A stretch of 42,434 bases of DNA from Actinomycetes bacterium. GTDB taxonomy: Bacteria > Actinomycetota > Actinomycetes > S36-B12 > CAIYMF01. Shown here piece after piece: positions 7,502 to 24,275 of the stretch. The translations under genes and the position numbers were made by a program. The stretch spans positions 1 to 42,434 of the forward strand of contig JAKOVT010000294.1 in NCBI GenBank assembly GCA_029781935.1. The letters are read 5' to 3'. The number at the start of each line of letters is the position of its first letter. The first letter of the stretch is position 1. The notes beneath the pieces were generated by a model. It saw only the letters and a list, made by a program, of their open reading frames with translations. It was not told the origin of the DNA and ran no database searches.

Positions 7502-8221
7502 ATGAAGCACGGCAAGAAGTACGCCGACGCGGCGAAGCGGTTCGACCGGGACCGCCTGCACGAGCCGGTCGAGGCGCTCGACCTGGTGAAGAACCTGGCG
7601 TCGGCCAAGTTCGACGAGACGGTCGAGGCCGTGTTCCGCCTCGGCGTCGACCCCCGGAAGGCCGACCAGATGCTGCGCGGTACGGTGTCGCTGCCGCAGG
7701 GCACGGGCAAGAGCGTGCGGGTGGCGGTGTTCGCCCAGGGTGACGCGGCGCGTGCAGCCGAGGAGGCCGGCGCCGACGTCGTCGGCGCGGAGGACCTCGT
7801 GGCCCGCGTCGAGGGTGGCTTCATGGACTTCGACGTCGCGATCGCGACGCCGGACCTGATGGGCCAGGTCGGCAAGCTCGGCCGGGCGCTCGGACCGCGT
7901 GGTCTGATGCCGAACCCCAAGACGGGCACGGTGACGCCCGACGTCGCCAAGGCCGTCAACGAGTTCAAGGCCGGTCGGGTCGAGTACCGCACCGACCGCT
8001 ACGGCAACGTGCACGTGCCGCTCGGGAAGGTGAGCTTCTCGCAGGCGGCGCTCGTCGAGAACTACTCGGCGGTGCTCGACGAGCTGATGCGGGCGAAGCC
8101 GGCCGCGGCGAAGGGCAAGTACATCAAGGGCGTGAGCCTGTCGTCGACGATGGGCCCGGGCGTGCGGATCGATCCGAACCGCGTGAAGATCGATGAGCAC
8201 GCCGGGAGCACGGCGGGGTAG
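7502..8221 (+). CDS. rplA: 50S ribosomal protein L1
   Basis: A 239-residue L1 of the mobile L1 stalk. It binds 23S rRNA and, in many bacteria, represses its own rplKA operon through a leader mimic. The sequence [17 protein letters not shown], the [18 protein letters not shown] block (about residues 131-148) and the [17 protein letters not shown] segment are typical. GGAG lies shortly before ATG 7502. It is followed by the L10 leader. Confidence 0.97.
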   Translation: MKHGKKYADAAKRFDRDRLHEPVEALDLVKNLASAKFDETVEAVFRLGVDPRKADQMLRGTVSLPQGTGKSVRVAVFAQGDAARAAEEAGADVVGAEDLVARVEGGFMDFDVAIATPDLMGQVGKLGRALGPRGLMPNPKTGTVTPDVAKAVNEFKAGRVEYRTDRYGNVHVPLGKVSFSQAALVENYSAVLDELMRAKPAAAKGKYIKGVSLSSTMGPGVRIDPNRVKIDEHAGSTAG

Positions 8222-8245
8222 AGTCCCCGGACTTTCGATTTCCAC

Positions 8246-8350
8246 GCCGCAGACCTCCGGTCGCCCACACGGGCGGTAATGGGCCGAGTGCCCGCCGGAC
8301 GAGGCGATCCTGACCGGCCCTCCTCGGGTCCGTCGGTGTCGTTCTGCGGC
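8246..8350 (+). promoter_or_regulatory. L10-type ribosomal protein leader (rplJL autoregulation)
   Basis: GCCGCAGA (8246-8253) pairs perfectly with TCTGCGGC (8343-8350), closing a multibranch structure. Inside are hairpins GACC/GGTC (8252-8262 region) and GCCC/GGGC (8263-8274). In many bacteria the leader in this place folds around a GCAGAC core and binds the L10(L7/L12) complex to repress translation. Position and the closing helix are seen; equivalence to the known L10 leader family is inference until a covariance model is run. Confidence 0.65.
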
Positions 8351-8375
8351 CCGGACCGAGTGAGAGGAAGCCAGG

Positions 8376-9062
8376 TTGGCCAGACCCGAGAAGGTGGCGG
8401 CCGTCGCGGAGATCCGTGAGCGGCTCGCGGAATCCGACGCCGCCGTCCTGACCGAGTACCGGGGTCTCAAGGTCGCTGAGCTCGCGGAGCTGCGGGCGTC
8501 GCTGCGGACCGCGGGCACCGACTTCAAGATCTTCAAGAACACCCTGGCGCGTCGCGCCGCCGAGGAGGAGGGGCTCTCCGAGCTCGTCCCGATGCTCGAG
8601 GGTCCCACGGCGATCGCGTTCGTGAAGGGCGACGCGGTGGTGGCCGCCAAGGCGCTGCGCGACTTCGGCAAGACGAACGCCGCGCTCGTCATCAAGGGCG
8701 GACTGCTCGCCGCGCGGGTCCTGAACCCCGCCGACGTGGGCGCGCTCGCCGACGTCGAGCCCCGTGAGGTCCTCCTCGCCCGGCTCGCCGGCGGCTTCCA
8801 GGCCCCGCTCACCAAGGCGGCCGGCCTGTTCCAGGCGTTCACCCGCAACATGGCCTACGGCGTGAAGGCGCTGATCGACCAGCGGATCGAGAGCGGCGAG
8901 GCCGCGCCCCCGGCCGATGCCCCCGCCGAGGAGACCCCCGACGAGGCAGCGACCGACGCGCCGGCGCCCGAGGCGGACACGCCTGCAGAGGCCCCGGAGG
9001 CATCGGGTGACACCGACCGGCCGGCCGAGACCACCGAATCGGACGCCCCCGCGGGCGACTGA
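8376..9062 (+). CDS. rplJ: 50S ribosomal protein L10 with acidic C-terminal tail
   Basis: L10 anchors the L7/L12 dimers to the 50S stalk. The 228-residue protein starts at TTG 8376 (MARPEKVAAVAEIRERL), with GAGAGGAAG upstream. The core, including TEYRGLKVAELAELR and FKIFKNTLARRA, ends near residue 175, the normal family length. Residues 176-228 form an Ala/Pro/Glu/Asp tail that ordinary L10 lacks. It is preceded by a structured leader and followed by rplL after 33 bases. Confidence 0.96.
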   Translation: MARPEKVAAVAEIRERLAESDAAVLTEYRGLKVAELAELRASLRTAGTDFKIFKNTLARRAAEEEGLSELVPMLEGPTAIAFVKGDAVVAAKALRDFGKTNAALVIKGGLLAARVLNPADVGALADVEPREVLLARLAGGFQAPLTKAAGLFQAFTRNMAYGVKALIDQRIESGEAAPPADAPAEETPDEAATDAPAPEADTPAEAPEASGDTDRPAETTESDAPAGD

Positions 9063-9095
9063 CCCATTCTCGAAAACGAAAGAGAGACACACGAA

Positions 9096-9488
9096 ATGGC
9101 GACGATGAGCACCGAAGAGCTCCTGGACGTCTTCAAGAACATGACGGTCCTCGAGCTGAACGACTTCCTCAAGGCGTTCGAAGAGGAGTTCGGCGTGACG
9201 GCGGCGGCCCCGGTGGCCGTGGCCGCGGCCGGCGCGGCTCCCGCGGGCGGCGGCGGCGAGGCGGCGGCCGAGGAGAAGGACGAGTTCGACGTCATCCTCG
9301 CGGCGGCCGGCGACAAGAAGATCCAGGTCATCAAGGAGGTCCGCGCGCTCACGAGCCTCGGGCTGAAGGAGGCCAAGGAGCTCGTCGACAACGCCCCGAA
9401 GCCCGTGCTCGAGAAGGCGTCCAAGGAGGACGCCGAGAAGGCGAAGGCGGCCCTCGAGGGCGCCGGCGCCTCGGTCGAGCTCAAGTAG
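9096..9488 (+). CDS. rplL: 50S ribosomal protein L7/L12
   Basis: A 130-residue L7/L12, the multicopy stalk protein that recruits translation GTPases. The N-terminal dimerisation part ([20 protein letters not shown]), an Ala/Gly hinge at about 45-55 and the C-terminal factor-binding domain ([35 protein letters not shown]) are all present. Start is ATG 9096; ATG 9105 is an alternative. A hairpin terminator begins 5 bases after its stop. Confidence 0.97.
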   Translation: MATMSTEELLDVFKNMTVLELNDFLKAFEEEFGVTAAAPVAVAAAGAAPAGGGGEAAAEEKDEFDVILAAAGDKKIQVIKEVRALTSLGLKEAKELVDNAPKPVLEKASKEDAEKAKAALEGAGASVELK

Positions 9489-9492
9489 TCCC

Positions 9493-9512
9493 CTCCGGGC
9501 AGGGGCCCGGAG
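9493..9512 (+). terminator. Hairpin terminator/attenuator after rplL
   Basis: CTCCGGGC (9493-9500) and GCCCGGAG (9505-9512) form a perfect 8-bp stem with loop AGGG. It starts 5 bases after the rplL stop codon. Partial termination here is known in other bacteria to set the rplL to rpoB ratio. No T tract follows. Confidence 0.6.
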
Positions 9513-9527
9513 CGAGGACCCGAGTCG

Positions 9528-9556
9528 TTGACTTACCGGGGGAGGATTTGTATCCT
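9528..9556 (+). promoter_or_regulatory. rpoB promoter P1, TTGACT-N17-TATCCT
   Basis: TTGACT (9528-9533) and TATCCT (9551-9556) are spaced by exactly 17 bases, the best primary-sigma match in the window. The start would be near 9563, about 175 bases before rpoB. The -10 lies inside the right arm of a perfect inverted repeat (9536-9563). Confidence 0.65.
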
Positions 9557-9563
9557 CCCCCGG
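9536..9563 (+). repeat. Perfect 12-bp inverted repeat across the rpoB promoter
   Basis: CCGGGGGAGGAT (9536-9547) and ATCCTCCCCCGG (9552-9563) are exact complements around TTGT; A9535/T9564 adds a thirteenth pair. In read-through RNA from rplJL it forms a very strong stem; as DNA it covers the spacer and -10 of P1. It may be an attenuator, an RNase III site or an operator. Confidence 0.8.
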
Positions 9564-9611
9564 TTCGTCCAGACGGCACCCCGCCGGGGGTGGCCGTCTG
9601 ATTCGGTGTGC

Positions 9612-9641
9612 TTGCGCCCACGCGCGCGCGGGCGATAGGAT
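9612..9641 (+). promoter_or_regulatory. rpoB promoter P2 candidate, TTGCGC-N18-TAGGAT
   Basis: TTGCGC (9612-9617) and TAGGAT (9636-9641) are 18 bases apart, the same architecture as the rpsL and rplC promoters. The start would be near 9648, about 90 bases before rpoB. Confidence 0.5.
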
Positions 9642-9737
9642 CCGCCGAGCCGTGTCGATCCGCCCGCACCACCTCTGTTCCTCCCTGGTGTGGGTCCGCG
9701 CGCGCCTGCACACCCCCCTCAACCTCGAGGAGTTGCG

Positions 9738-12700
9738 TTGACTCGTCTCGCGTCCCGTGAGCGGTACTCCTTCGGCCAGCTGCGTGAGGTGCTGGCCCTC
9801 CCGGATCTCATCGCCGTGCAGCGTGAGTCCTTCCAGTGGTTCGTGGAGACCGGCATCGCCGAGGTCCTCCGTGACATCTCGCCGATCGAGGACTTCACCG
9901 GTCAGCTCAAGCTGGAGCTGACCGACCACGTCTTCGACCCGCCGAAGCACTCCGAGGACGAGTGCCGCGAGCGGGACATGACGTTCGCGCGGCCGCTGTT
10001 CGTGACCGCCCGCTTCATGAACGCCGCCACCGGCGAGATCAAGGAGCAGACCGTCTTCATGGGCGACTTCCCCATGATGACGGCGCGCGGCACCTTCATC
10101 ATCAACGGCACCGAGCGGATCGTGGTGTCCCAGCTCGTGCGGTCGCCGGGCGTGTACTTCGACGTGACCCCCGACAAGACGTCGCCCGAGAAGGACATCG
10201 TCAGCGCCAAGATGATCCCGGGCCGCGGCGCGTGGCTCGAGTTCGAGGTCGACAAGAAGAACGTCGTCTACGTCCGGATCGACCGGAAGCGCAAGCAGCC
10301 GGTCACGGTGCTGCTGAAGGCGCTCGGCTTCGGTGAGACCGAGGAGGAGCTCCTCAACCTCATCACCGACCCCGCCGGTCGGCCGTACGACTCGATGCGC
10401 AACACGCTCGACAAGGACCCGACCGACAGCGTCGACGCCGCCTTCATCGACATCTACCGCAAGCTGCGCCCGGGCGAGCCGCCCACGCCGGACAGCGCGC
10501 GGAGCCTGATCGAGAACCTCTTCTTCAACCCCAAGCGCTACGACATGGCCAAGGTCGGCCGGCACAAGGTCACCAAGAAGCTCTCGGACGAGTACCCGAA
10601 GATCGCGGCCACGCTGAAGCGCTTCGACATCACGGTGCCGAACGCCGACCCCGACGCGGGCCCGGTCGAGTACACGATGAGCCGCGCCGACATCCTCGCG
10701 ACGGTGTCGTACCTCGTGAAGCTGCACGCCAACGACCAGCCGAACGACTACTTCCCCGACGACATCGACCACTTCGGCAACCGCCGGGTGCGCTCGGTCG
10801 GCGAGCTGATCATGAACCAGGTCCGCGTGGGCCTCTCCCGCATGGAGCGGGTCGTGCGCGAGCGGATGACGACCCAGGACGTCGAGGCGATCACGCCCCA
10901 GACCCTGATCAACATCCGGCCGGTCGTGGCGGCGATCAAGGAGTTCTTCGGCTCCAGCCAGCTCAGCCAGTTCATGGACCAGACGAACCCGCTCGCGGGC
11001 CTGACCCACAAGCGGCGGCTCTCGGCGCTCGGCCCGGGTGGACTGAGCCGTGAGCGCGCGGGGTTCGAGGTCCGTGACGTGCACCCCAGCCACTACGGCC
11101 GGATGTGCCCGATCGAGACGCCGGAGGGCCCGAACATCGGCCTCATCGGCTACCTGTCCTGCTACGCGCGGATCAACCGGTTCGGCTTCATCGAGACGCC
11201 GTACCGCAAGGTCGTCGACGGCGTGGCCACGGACACGATCGAGTACCTCGCCGCCGACGACGAGGACCGCAACGTCATCGCCCAGGCGAATGCCGTGATC
11301 GACGAGAACGGCCGGTTCGTCGACGAGCGCGTGCTCGTGCGCGCCGGCCGCGGCGAGGTCGCCTTCGTGGACCCCCACGAGGTCGACTACATGGACGTCT
11401 CGCCGAAGCAGATGGTCTCGGTGGCGACCGCGCTCATCCCGTTCCTCGAGCACGACGACGCCAACCGGGCCCTGATGGGCGCCAACATGCAGCGCCAGGC
11501 CGTGCCGACGCTGCGCCCGGAGGCCCCCTACATCGGCACCGGCGTCGAGGCGCGTGCGGCGCACGACGCCGGCGAGCTGCACGTGGCCGAGGGCGACGGC
11601 GTGGTCACCGAGGTGACCGGCACCACCATCACCGTCGCGTACAACCACACGGCGAAGCCGGTCACCTACCGGCTCTCGAAGTTCAGGCGGTCGAACCAGG
11701 GCACCTGCATCAACCAGAAGTCGCTGGTCAAGACGGGTGACGAGGTGGTCGAGGGCGACATCCTCGCCGACGGCCCGTCGACCCACCAGGGCGAGCTGGC
11801 GCTCGGCAAGAACCTGCTGGTCGCCTTCATGCCCTGGAAGGGCCAGAACTTCGAGGACGCGATCATCCTCTCCGAGCGGCTCGTGCGCGACGACGTGCTC
11901 ACCTCGATCCACATCGAGGAGCACGAGATCGACGCCCGTGACACCAAGCTCGGCGCCGAGGAGATCACCCGGGACATCCCGAACCTCTCCGAGGACACCC
12001 TGAAGGACCTCGACGAGCGCGGCATCATCCGCATCGGCGCCGAGGTCGGCCCGGGCGACGTCCTGGTGGGCAAGGTCACGCCGAAGGGCGAGACCGAGCT
12101 CACGCCGGAGGAGCGCCTCCTGCGCGCGATCTTCGGTGAGAAGGCGCGTGAGGTCCGTGACACCTCGCTCAAGGTGCCCCACGGCGAGAACGGCAAGGTC
12201 ATCGACGTCCGCGTGTTCAGCCGCGAGGACGGCGACGAGCTGCCGCCCGGCGTGAACCAGCTGGTGCGCGTCTACGTCGGCCAGAAGCGCAAGATCAGCG
12301 CGGGCGACAAGCTCGCCGGCCGTCACGGCAACAAGGGCGTCATCTCGATCATCCTGCCGGTCGAGGACATGCCGCACCTCGCCGACGGCACCCCGGTCGA
12401 CATCGTGCTGAACCCGCTCGGCGTGCCGAGCCGCATGAACGTCGGCCAGGTGCTCGAGGCGCACCTCGGCTACGCCGCCCGCCACGGGTGGGAGGGCCAG
12501 CGGGTCGCCCCGCGCAGCGAGCGGGCCACCCGTCCGATCACCGAGCCCGCGGTGTGGGTCAACACGCCGGTGTTCGACGGCGCGCACTGGGACGAGGCCG
12601 AGGCCGCGGGTCACCAGGGCACGATCCAGAACCTGTTCGCCACCCTCCACCCCGACGGTGCCGACGGCCGCCGGCTGGTCAACACCGAGGGCAAGGCGAC

Positions 12701-13232
12701 GCTGTACGACGGCCGCACCGGCGAGCCCTACGACTCCCCGGTCACGGTCGGCTACATGTACATCCTGAAGCTGAGCCACCTCGTGGACGACAAGATCCAC
12801 GCCCGGTCGACCGGCCCGTACTCGATGATCACCCAGCAGCCGCTGGGCGGAAAGGCGCAGTTCGGCGGTCAGCGCTTCGGAGAGATGGAGGTGTGGGCCC
12901 TCGAGGCGTACGGCGCGAGCTACGCCCTGCAGGAGATCCTCACCATCAAGTCCGACGATGTCCTCGGCCGCGTGAAGGTCTACGAGGCGATCGTCAAGGG
13001 CGAGAACATCCCCGAGCCGGGAATCCCCGAGAGCTTCAAGGTGCTCATCAAGGAGATGCAGGCCCTCTGCCTCGACGTCAAGGTCATCGACGAGGAGGGC
13101 GCCGAGATCGTGATCCGCGAGCTCGACGAGGACGCGTTCCGCACCACCGAGGCACTCGGCATCGACCTCAGCCGCCCCGAGCGCGGGACGGACGAAGAGG
13201 ACGAGGCCCGACGCAACGCCCAGATGCCGTAA
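9738..13232 (+). CDS. rpoB: DNA-directed RNA polymerase subunit beta
   Basis: A 1164-residue beta subunit of RNA polymerase, of normal actinobacterial length. The start is TTG 9738 ([19 protein letters not shown]) with GAGGAG five bases upstream; the frame is open further back but lacks a better start. The rifampicin-binding region begins near residue 403 with [20 protein letters not shown] and continues [19 protein letters not shown]; the Asp, His and Ser positions linked to rifampicin resistance are wild type, so the enzyme is predicted sensitive. The active-site segment GHNKGVIS-like reads [10 protein letters not shown]. The gene is followed by rpoC after 84 bases. Confidence 0.98.
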   Translation: MTRLASRERYSFGQLREVLALPDLIAVQRESFQWFVETGIAEVLRDISPIEDFTGQLKLELTDHVFDPPKHSEDECRERDMTFARPLFVTARFMNAATGEIKEQTVFMGDFPMMTARGTFIINGTERIVVSQLVRSPGVYFDVTPDKTSPEKDIVSAKMIPGRGAWLEFEVDKKNVVYVRIDRKRKQPVTVLLKALGFGETEEELLNLITDPAGRPYDSMRNTLDKDPTDSVDAAFIDIYRKLRPGEPPTPDSARSLIENLFFNPKRYDMAKVGRHKVTKKLSDEYPKIAATLKRFDITVPNADPDAGPVEYTMSRADILATVSYLVKLHANDQPNDYFPDDIDHFGNRRVRSVGELIMNQVRVGLSRMERVVRERMTTQDVEAITPQTLINIRPVVAAIKEFFGSSQLSQFMDQTNPLAGLTHKRRLSALGPGGLSRERAGFEVRDVHPSHYGRMCPIETPEGPNIGLIGYLSCYARINRFGFIETPYRKVVDGVATDTIEYLAADDEDRNVIAQANAVIDENGRFVDERVLVRAGRGEVAFVDPHEVDYMDVSPKQMVSVATALIPFLEHDDANRALMGANMQRQAVPTLRPEAPYIGTGVEARAAHDAGELHVAEGDGVVTEVTGTTITVAYNHTAKPVTYRLSKFRRSNQGTCINQKSLVKTGDEVVEGDILADGPSTHQGELALGKNLLVAFMPWKGQNFEDAIILSERLVRDDVLTSIHIEEHEIDARDTKLGAEEITRDIPNLSEDTLKDLDERGIIRIGAEVGPGDVLVGKVTPKGETELTPEERLLRAIFGEKAREVRDTSLKVPHGENGKVIDVRVFSREDGDELPPGVNQLVRVYVGQKRKISAGDKLAGRHGNKGVISIILPVEDMPHLADGTPVDIVLNPLGVPSRMNVGQVLEAHLGYAARHGWEGQRVAPRSERATRPITEPAVWVNTPVFDGAHWDEAEAAGHQGTIQNLFATLHPDGADGRRLVNTEGKATLYDGRTGEPYDSPVTVGYMYILKLSHLVDDKIHARSTGPYSMITQQPLGGKAQFGGQRFGEMEVWALEAYGASYALQEILTIKSDDVLGRVKVYEAIVKGENIPEPGIPESFKVLIKEMQALCLDVKVIDEEGAEIVIRELDEDAFRTTEALGIDLSRPERGTDEEDEARRNAQMP

Positions 13233-13316
13233 CCGATCGGCACCGCGACCGCTGCGTCGGAGCGACACCCGGACACGGCACACCGAAACACCGAGAACCA
13301 AGAGAGAAGGCAACTG

Positions 13317-17474
<4,158 letters not shown>

Positions 17475-17503
17475 GGACGGTTCGTCCCGACGACCGACGG
17501 TGT

Positions 17504-17540
17504 GCGCCACGTCGTCCGCTTCGAGCGGGCGGCGTGGCGT
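17504..17540 (+). terminator. 16-bp hairpin terminator after rpoC
   Basis: 17504-17519 pairs along its whole length with 17525-17540 (three G-T wobbles) around TTCGA. A smaller stem GGGACG/CGTCCC (17474-17488) overlaps the rpoC stop just before it. No T tract follows, but this stem between rpoC and the rpsL promoter is the strongest terminator candidate here. Confidence 0.75.
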
Positions 17541-17560
17541 CCGCCCCAGCGGGTCATGAG

Positions 17561-17590
17561 TTGAATCGCCCCCGCTCCGGCGCCTAGCCT
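17561..17590 (+). promoter_or_regulatory. rpsL promoter, TTGAAT-N18-TAGCCT
   Basis: TTGAAT (17561-17566) and TAGCCT (17585-17590) are 18 bases apart and lie between the rpoC terminator and rpsL. Transcription would begin near 17597, about 100 bases before the rpsL start codon. Confidence 0.65.
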
Positions 17591-17600
17591 TCCGAGGTTT

Positions 17601-17621
17601 GTGCGATCGGTCCGGTCGCAC
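17601..17621 (+). promoter_or_regulatory. Hairpin at the expected 5' end of the rpsL mRNA
   Basis: The 21 bases fold into a 9-bp stem (GTGCGA with TCGCAC, then a T-G wobble and CG/CG) around GTC, beginning about 4 bases after the predicted transcription start. It could stabilise the mRNA or act in S12/S7 regulation; the role is not known. Confidence 0.5.
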
Positions 17622-17698
17622 GATGTTCGTGCTGCTCGTCCGGGTGTCGCGACGAGCCCCCACGGGACCCCCGGTCCCGAGAATCCGCCAGGAGTGCT

Positions 17699-18067
17699 GT
17701 GCCCACGATCGCCCAGTTGGTCCGCAAGGGCCGGGAGACGAAGACCGACAAGTCGAAGACGCCCGCGCTGAAGGGCTCCCCCCAGCGCCGCGGTGTCTGC
17801 ACGCGGGTGTTCACGACCACGCCGAAGAAGCCGAACTCGGCCCTGCGGAAGGTCGCGCGTGTCCGGTTGACCACCGGGGTCGAGGTCACCGCCTACATCC
17901 CCGGGATCGGCCACAACCTCCAGGAGCACTCGATCGTGCTCGTGCGCGGCGGCCGGGTGAAGGACCTCCCGGGTGTCCGCTACAAGATCATCCGCGGCGC
18001 GCTCGACGCGAGCGGTGTCGCGAACCGCAAGCAGGCCCGTAGCCGCTACGGCGCCAAGAAGGGTTAG
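17699..18067 (+). CDS. rpsL: 30S ribosomal protein S12
   Basis: A 122-residue S12 of the decoding centre. The sequence [32 protein letters not shown] and [12 protein letters not shown] is typical. K43 and K88, the positions whose change causes streptomycin resistance, are both wild type. The start is GTG 17699 with AGGAG upstream. It heads the rpsL-rpsG-fusA-tuf-rpsJ run and ends 2 bases before rpsG. Confidence 0.98.
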   Translation: MPTIAQLVRKGRETKTDKSKTPALKGSPQRRGVCTRVFTTTPKKPNSALRKVARVRLTTGVEVTAYIPGIGHNLQEHSIVLVRGGRVKDLPGVRYKIIRGALDASGVANRKQARSRYGAKKG

Positions 18068-18069
18068 TC

Positions 18070-18540
18070 GTGCCGCGCAAGGGTCCCGCCCCCCGCCGAG
18101 AGCTCCTGCCCGACCCGGTCCACCGGTCCGTGGTCGTCACGCAGCTGGTCAACAAGGTCCTCCAGCGCGGCAAGCGGTCCACCGCCGAGCGCATCGTGTA
18201 CGAGGCCCTGACCGAGATCGAGCGCAAGACCGGCAGTGACCCGATCCCGACGCTGAAGCGCGCGGTCGAGAACGTCCGTCCGGTCCTCGAGGTCAAGCCC
18301 CGCCGGGTCGGGGGCGCCACCTATCAGGTCCCCGTCGAGGTGCGCCCCCGGCGGGCCACGACGCTCGCGATCCGCTGGATCGTGGGGTACTCGCGTCAGC
18401 GGCGCGAGAAGACGATGGCGGCCCGCCTCGCCGCCGAGCTGCTCGACGCGAGCAACGGGATCGGCGCGGCGGTCAAGCGTCGCGAGGACCTCCAGAAGAT
18501 GGCGGAGTCGAACCGGGCGTTCGCGCACTACCGCTGGTGA
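18070..18540 (+). CDS. rpsG: 30S ribosomal protein S7
   Basis: A 156-residue S7, the primary assembly protein of the 30S head and the classic autoregulator of the str operon. [40 protein letters not shown] and the C-terminal [10 protein letters not shown]-like end ([10 protein letters not shown]) fit the family and its length. The start is GTG 18070, two bases after the rpsL stop. A structured spacer precedes fusA. Confidence 0.98.
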   Translation: MPRKGPAPRRELLPDPVHRSVVVTQLVNKVLQRGKRSTAERIVYEALTEIERKTGSDPIPTLKRAVENVRPVLEVKPRRVGGATYQVPVEVRPRRATTLAIRWIVGYSRQRREKTMAARLAAELLDASNGIGAAVKRREDLQKMAESNRAFAHYRW

Positions 18541-18551
18541 TCGCGGTGGGT

Positions 18552-18643
18552 GCCGGCGTCGGCATCCGCCCAGTCGCTCGGACAGCTCTGCTCGCCTGGC
18601 GGCTCGCAGAGAACTCGCTTGGTGGACGGACGCCGACGCCGGC
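18552..18643 (+). promoter_or_regulatory. Structured rpsG-fusA spacer, possible S7-responsive leader
   Basis: 18552-18568 pairs with 18627-18643 (12 bp, one A-C mismatch, then 4 bp), enclosing a second hairpin CTCTGC (18586-18591) with GCAGAG (18606-18611). The compact multibranch fold occupies most of the 160-base rpsG-fusA gap. In E. coli S7 binds between rpsL and rpsG; a comparable role here is only a hypothesis. No good promoter was seen in the gap. Confidence 0.5.
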
Positions 18644-18700
18644 CTGAGGCCGAGCTCCCCACCGAGCGCGTACACCCGTATGTAGAGGGAAGTAAACGAA

Positions 18701-20800
<2,100 letters not shown>

Positions 20801-20886
20801 CCACGCGACCGGTTCCACACCAACTGCAAGGAACAACCACGCGCGCCGGCAGGTAGACCCGGCGGGCAACGAACGGAGATTGAAGG

Positions 20887-22074
<1,188 letters not shown>

Positions 22075-22085
22075 CGATTCCGACC

Positions 22086-22400
22086 ATGGCGCAGAAGATT
22101 CGCATCCGCCTGAAGGCGTACGACCACGAGATCATCGACCAGTCGACGAAGAAGATCGTCGAGACGGTCGTGCGGACGGGGGCGCGCGTGCGGGGGCCGG
22201 TTCCGCTCCCCACCGAGATCCACCGGTACTGCGTGGTGCGCGGTCCCCACGTCGACAAGGACTCACGCGAGCACTTCGAGATGCGGATCCACAAGCGCCT
22301 GCTCGACATCGTCGAGCCGGCGGGCAAGACCGTCGAGTCCCTCCAGCGCCTGGACCTGCCGGCGGGGGTCGACATCGAGATCAAGTTCCCGGAGGTCTAG
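22086..22400 (+). CDS. rpsJ: 30S ribosomal protein S10
   Basis: A 104-residue S10 (NusE), a 30S head protein that also binds NusG and NusB in antitermination. [20 protein letters not shown] and [13 protein letters not shown] are diagnostic. It is 12 bases behind tuf and so most likely transcribed with it. It is separated from rplC by 261 bases carrying a promoter and hairpins, while in most bacteria rpsJ directly precedes rplC. Confidence 0.98.
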   Translation: MAQKIRIRLKAYDHEIIDQSTKKIVETVVRTGARVRGPVPLPTEIHRYCVVRGPHVDKDSREHFEMRIHKRLLDIVEPAGKTVESLQRLDLPAGVDIEIKFPEV

Positions 22401-22428
22401 GGAGCGTCGCGGTCCGGGGCCGGTCGGC

Positions 22429-22458
22429 TTGAGACCGGTCCGCGGCGCCGACTAGGTT
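22429..22458 (+). promoter_or_regulatory. rplC (S10/spc operon) promoter, TTGAGA-N18-TAGGTT
   Basis: TTGAGA (22429-22434) and TAGGTT (22453-22458) are 18 bases apart and lie 29 bases after the rpsJ stop. The start would be near 22465, giving a leader of almost 200 bases before rplC. Confidence 0.65.
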
Positions 22459-22531
22459 CTCCAGGCTCCTCAATCGACGTCCGTACAGGCCGCACCCGCC
22501 GGTGACGGAACCGTACGGCACAACCTGACCG

Positions 22532-22622
22532 ACGCTCCGCCGGGATCCTTCCCGACGGAGCGTTCGCGTGCGGACCGGGCCCCCGAGGCCCGGTCCCGGA
22601 CCCGCCGGCTCCCGCCGGTGGG
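22532..22622 (+). promoter_or_regulatory. Three consecutive hairpins in the rplC leader
   Basis: Stem 1 is ACGCTCCG (22532-22539) with CGGAGCGT (22556-22563), continued by CGGGA/TCCCG after a C-A mismatch. Stem 2 is a perfect 10-bp pairing of 22572-22581 with 22587-22596 around CCCGA. Stem 3 pairs 22601-22609 with 22614-22622 around TCCC. Leaders with termination and translation control by L4 are known for the gammaproteobacterial S10 operon; whether this one responds to a ribosomal protein is unknown. Confidence 0.6.
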
Positions 22623-22661
22623 AACGAACGGCCTCCGGGCCGAAGAGTTGAAGGCGAAACG

Positions 22662-23306
22662 ATGGCTTCCAAAGGGATCCTCGGGCGCAAGCTCGGCATG
22701 ACCCAGATCTGGGACGAGGAGAACCGGGTGATCCCGGTCACCGTCATCCAGGCCGGGCCGTGCCAGGTCGCGCAACTCAAGACCCCGGAGCGGGACGGCT
22801 ACGCCGCGGTGCAGCTCGCGTTCGGCGAGACGAAGGCCTCGCGGCTCAACAAGCCCGAGCTCGGGCACCTGAAGGCGGCCGGCGCCGGCCCCGCCAAGCA
22901 CCTCGTCGAGCTGCGGGTCGACGACCTCGGTGAGTTCACCGTCGGTCAGACGATCGCGGTCGACGTGTTCGCCAAGGGCGACCGTGTCGACGTCACCGGC
23001 GTCTCGAAGGGCAAGGGCTTCGCCGGCGGGATGAAGCGTCACAACTTCAAGGGCCAGGGCGCGTCGCACGGAAACCACAAGAAGCACCGCGCCCCGGGTT
23101 CGATCGGCGCCTGCGCCACGCCGGCGCGCGTGTTCAAGGGCATGCGCATGGCGGGCCAGATGGGGAACGTGCGCACGACGACCCTGAACCTCGAGGTGAT
23201 CGAGGCCGACCCCGAGCGGAACCTCCTGCTCGTGAAGGGCGCGGTCCCGGGTCCGAACGGTGGTCTGGTCTTCGTGCGCAACGGCGTGAAGGCGGGTGCG
23301 AAGTGA
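22662..23306 (+). CDS. rplC: 50S ribosomal protein L3
   Basis: A 214-residue L3, an early assembly protein near the peptidyl transferase centre. [20 protein letters not shown] and the [20 protein letters not shown] loop are diagnostic. It is the first gene after the leader. Its stop overlaps the rplD start by four bases (GTGA), indicating coupled translation. Confidence 0.98.
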   Translation: MASKGILGRKLGMTQIWDEENRVIPVTVIQAGPCQVAQLKTPERDGYAAVQLAFGETKASRLNKPELGHLKAAGAGPAKHLVELRVDDLGEFTVGQTIAVDVFAKGDRVDVTGVSKGKGFAGGMKRHNFKGQGASHGNHKKHRAPGSIGACATPARVFKGMRMAGQMGNVRTTTLNLEVIEADPERNLLLVKGAVPGPNGGLVFVRNGVKAGAK

Positions 23307-23977
23307 GCACGCTGACGGTGAGGAACCAGAGTGGCGGCGACGCCGGCTCGGTCGAGCTGCCGGAGGCGGTGTTCGGCATCGAGCCGAACGTCGCGGTGAT
23401 GCACCAGGTGGTGACCGCGCAGCTCGCGGCCGCCCGCGCCGGTACCCACAGCACCCGGACCCGCGCCGAGGTGGCGGGTGGTGGCGCGAAGCCGTGGCGC
23501 CAGAAGGGCACCGGTCGCGCCCGCCAGGGCTCGATCCGGGCGCCGCACTGGCGGGGCGGGGGCGTCGCCCACGGCCCGAAGCCACGGTCGTACCGGCAGC
23601 GCACCCCCAAGAAGATGGTGCGGCTCGCGCTGCTGTCCGCGTTGTCGGACCGCGCCGCGGAGTCGAAGGTGGCGGTGATCGACGCCTGGAGCTTCGACGC
23701 CCCCCGCACCAAGGACGCGATCACCGCGCTCGGCGCGCTCGGCTTCCGGCCCGAGGGTGAGCGGGCGCCGCGCGTGCTGCTCGTGCTCGACCGCACCGAC
23801 GAGACCGCGTGGAAGTCGTTCCGCAACCTCGGCGACCGCGTGCAGATCATCCTGCCCGAGGAGCTCAACGCCTACGACGTGCTCGTCAACGACTGGCTCG
23901 TGTTCACCTCGGCGACGCTCGAGGCGATCGTGAGCCGGCTCACCGACGGCGGATCGAACGAGGAGGCCGCGGCATGA
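23303..23977 (+). CDS. rplD: 50S ribosomal protein L4
   Basis: A 224-residue L4 lining the exit tunnel. The tunnel loop [19 protein letters not shown] is clear. The start is GTG 23303, overlapping the rplC stop by 4 bases; its own stop overlaps rplW by 4 bases (ATGA). L4 regulates the S10 operon in E. coli, but the leader here shows no recognisable similarity. Confidence 0.98.
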   Translation: MSTLTVRNQSGGDAGSVELPEAVFGIEPNVAVMHQVVTAQLAAARAGTHSTRTRAEVAGGGAKPWRQKGTGRARQGSIRAPHWRGGGVAHGPKPRSYRQRTPKKMVRLALLSALSDRAAESKVAVIDAWSFDAPRTKDAITALGALGFRPEGERAPRVLLVLDRTDETAWKSFRNLGDRVQIILPEELNAYDVLVNDWLVFTSATLEAIVSRLTDGGSNEEAAA

Positions 23978-24273
23978 GCGGGCTCGGCAACCCCCGTGAC
24001 GTGATCCTCCGGCCGGTCGTGTCGGAGAAGTCCTACGCCGGCCTCGACGCGAACGTCTACACGTTCGAGGTCGCGCCGGGCGCCAACAAGATCCAGATCA
24101 AGCAGGCCGTCGAGGAGATCTTCGGCGTGCGGGTCGTCAACGTGAACACGCTCAACCGCGCGGGGAAGCGCAAGCGCAACCGCCGCACCGGCACCTGGGG
24201 CAGCCGCCCCAACCAGAAGCGGGCCGTCGTCTCGCTCGCCGCCGGTGACACGATCGAGATCTTCGGGAGCTGA
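23974..24273 (+). CDS. rplW: 50S ribosomal protein L23
   Basis: A 99-residue L23, the tunnel-exit protein that docks trigger factor and [19 protein letters not shown] and [20 protein letters not shown] are diagnostic. ATG 23974 overlaps the rplD stop (ATGA) and gives the normal family length; the frame is open further upstream only because it runs inside rplD. Confidence 0.97.
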   Translation: MSGLGNPRDVILRPVVSEKSYAGLDANVYTFEVAPGANKIQIKQAVEEIFGVRVVNVNTLNRAGKRKRNRRTGTWGSRPNQKRAVVSLAAGDTIEIFGS

Positions 24274-24275
24274 CG

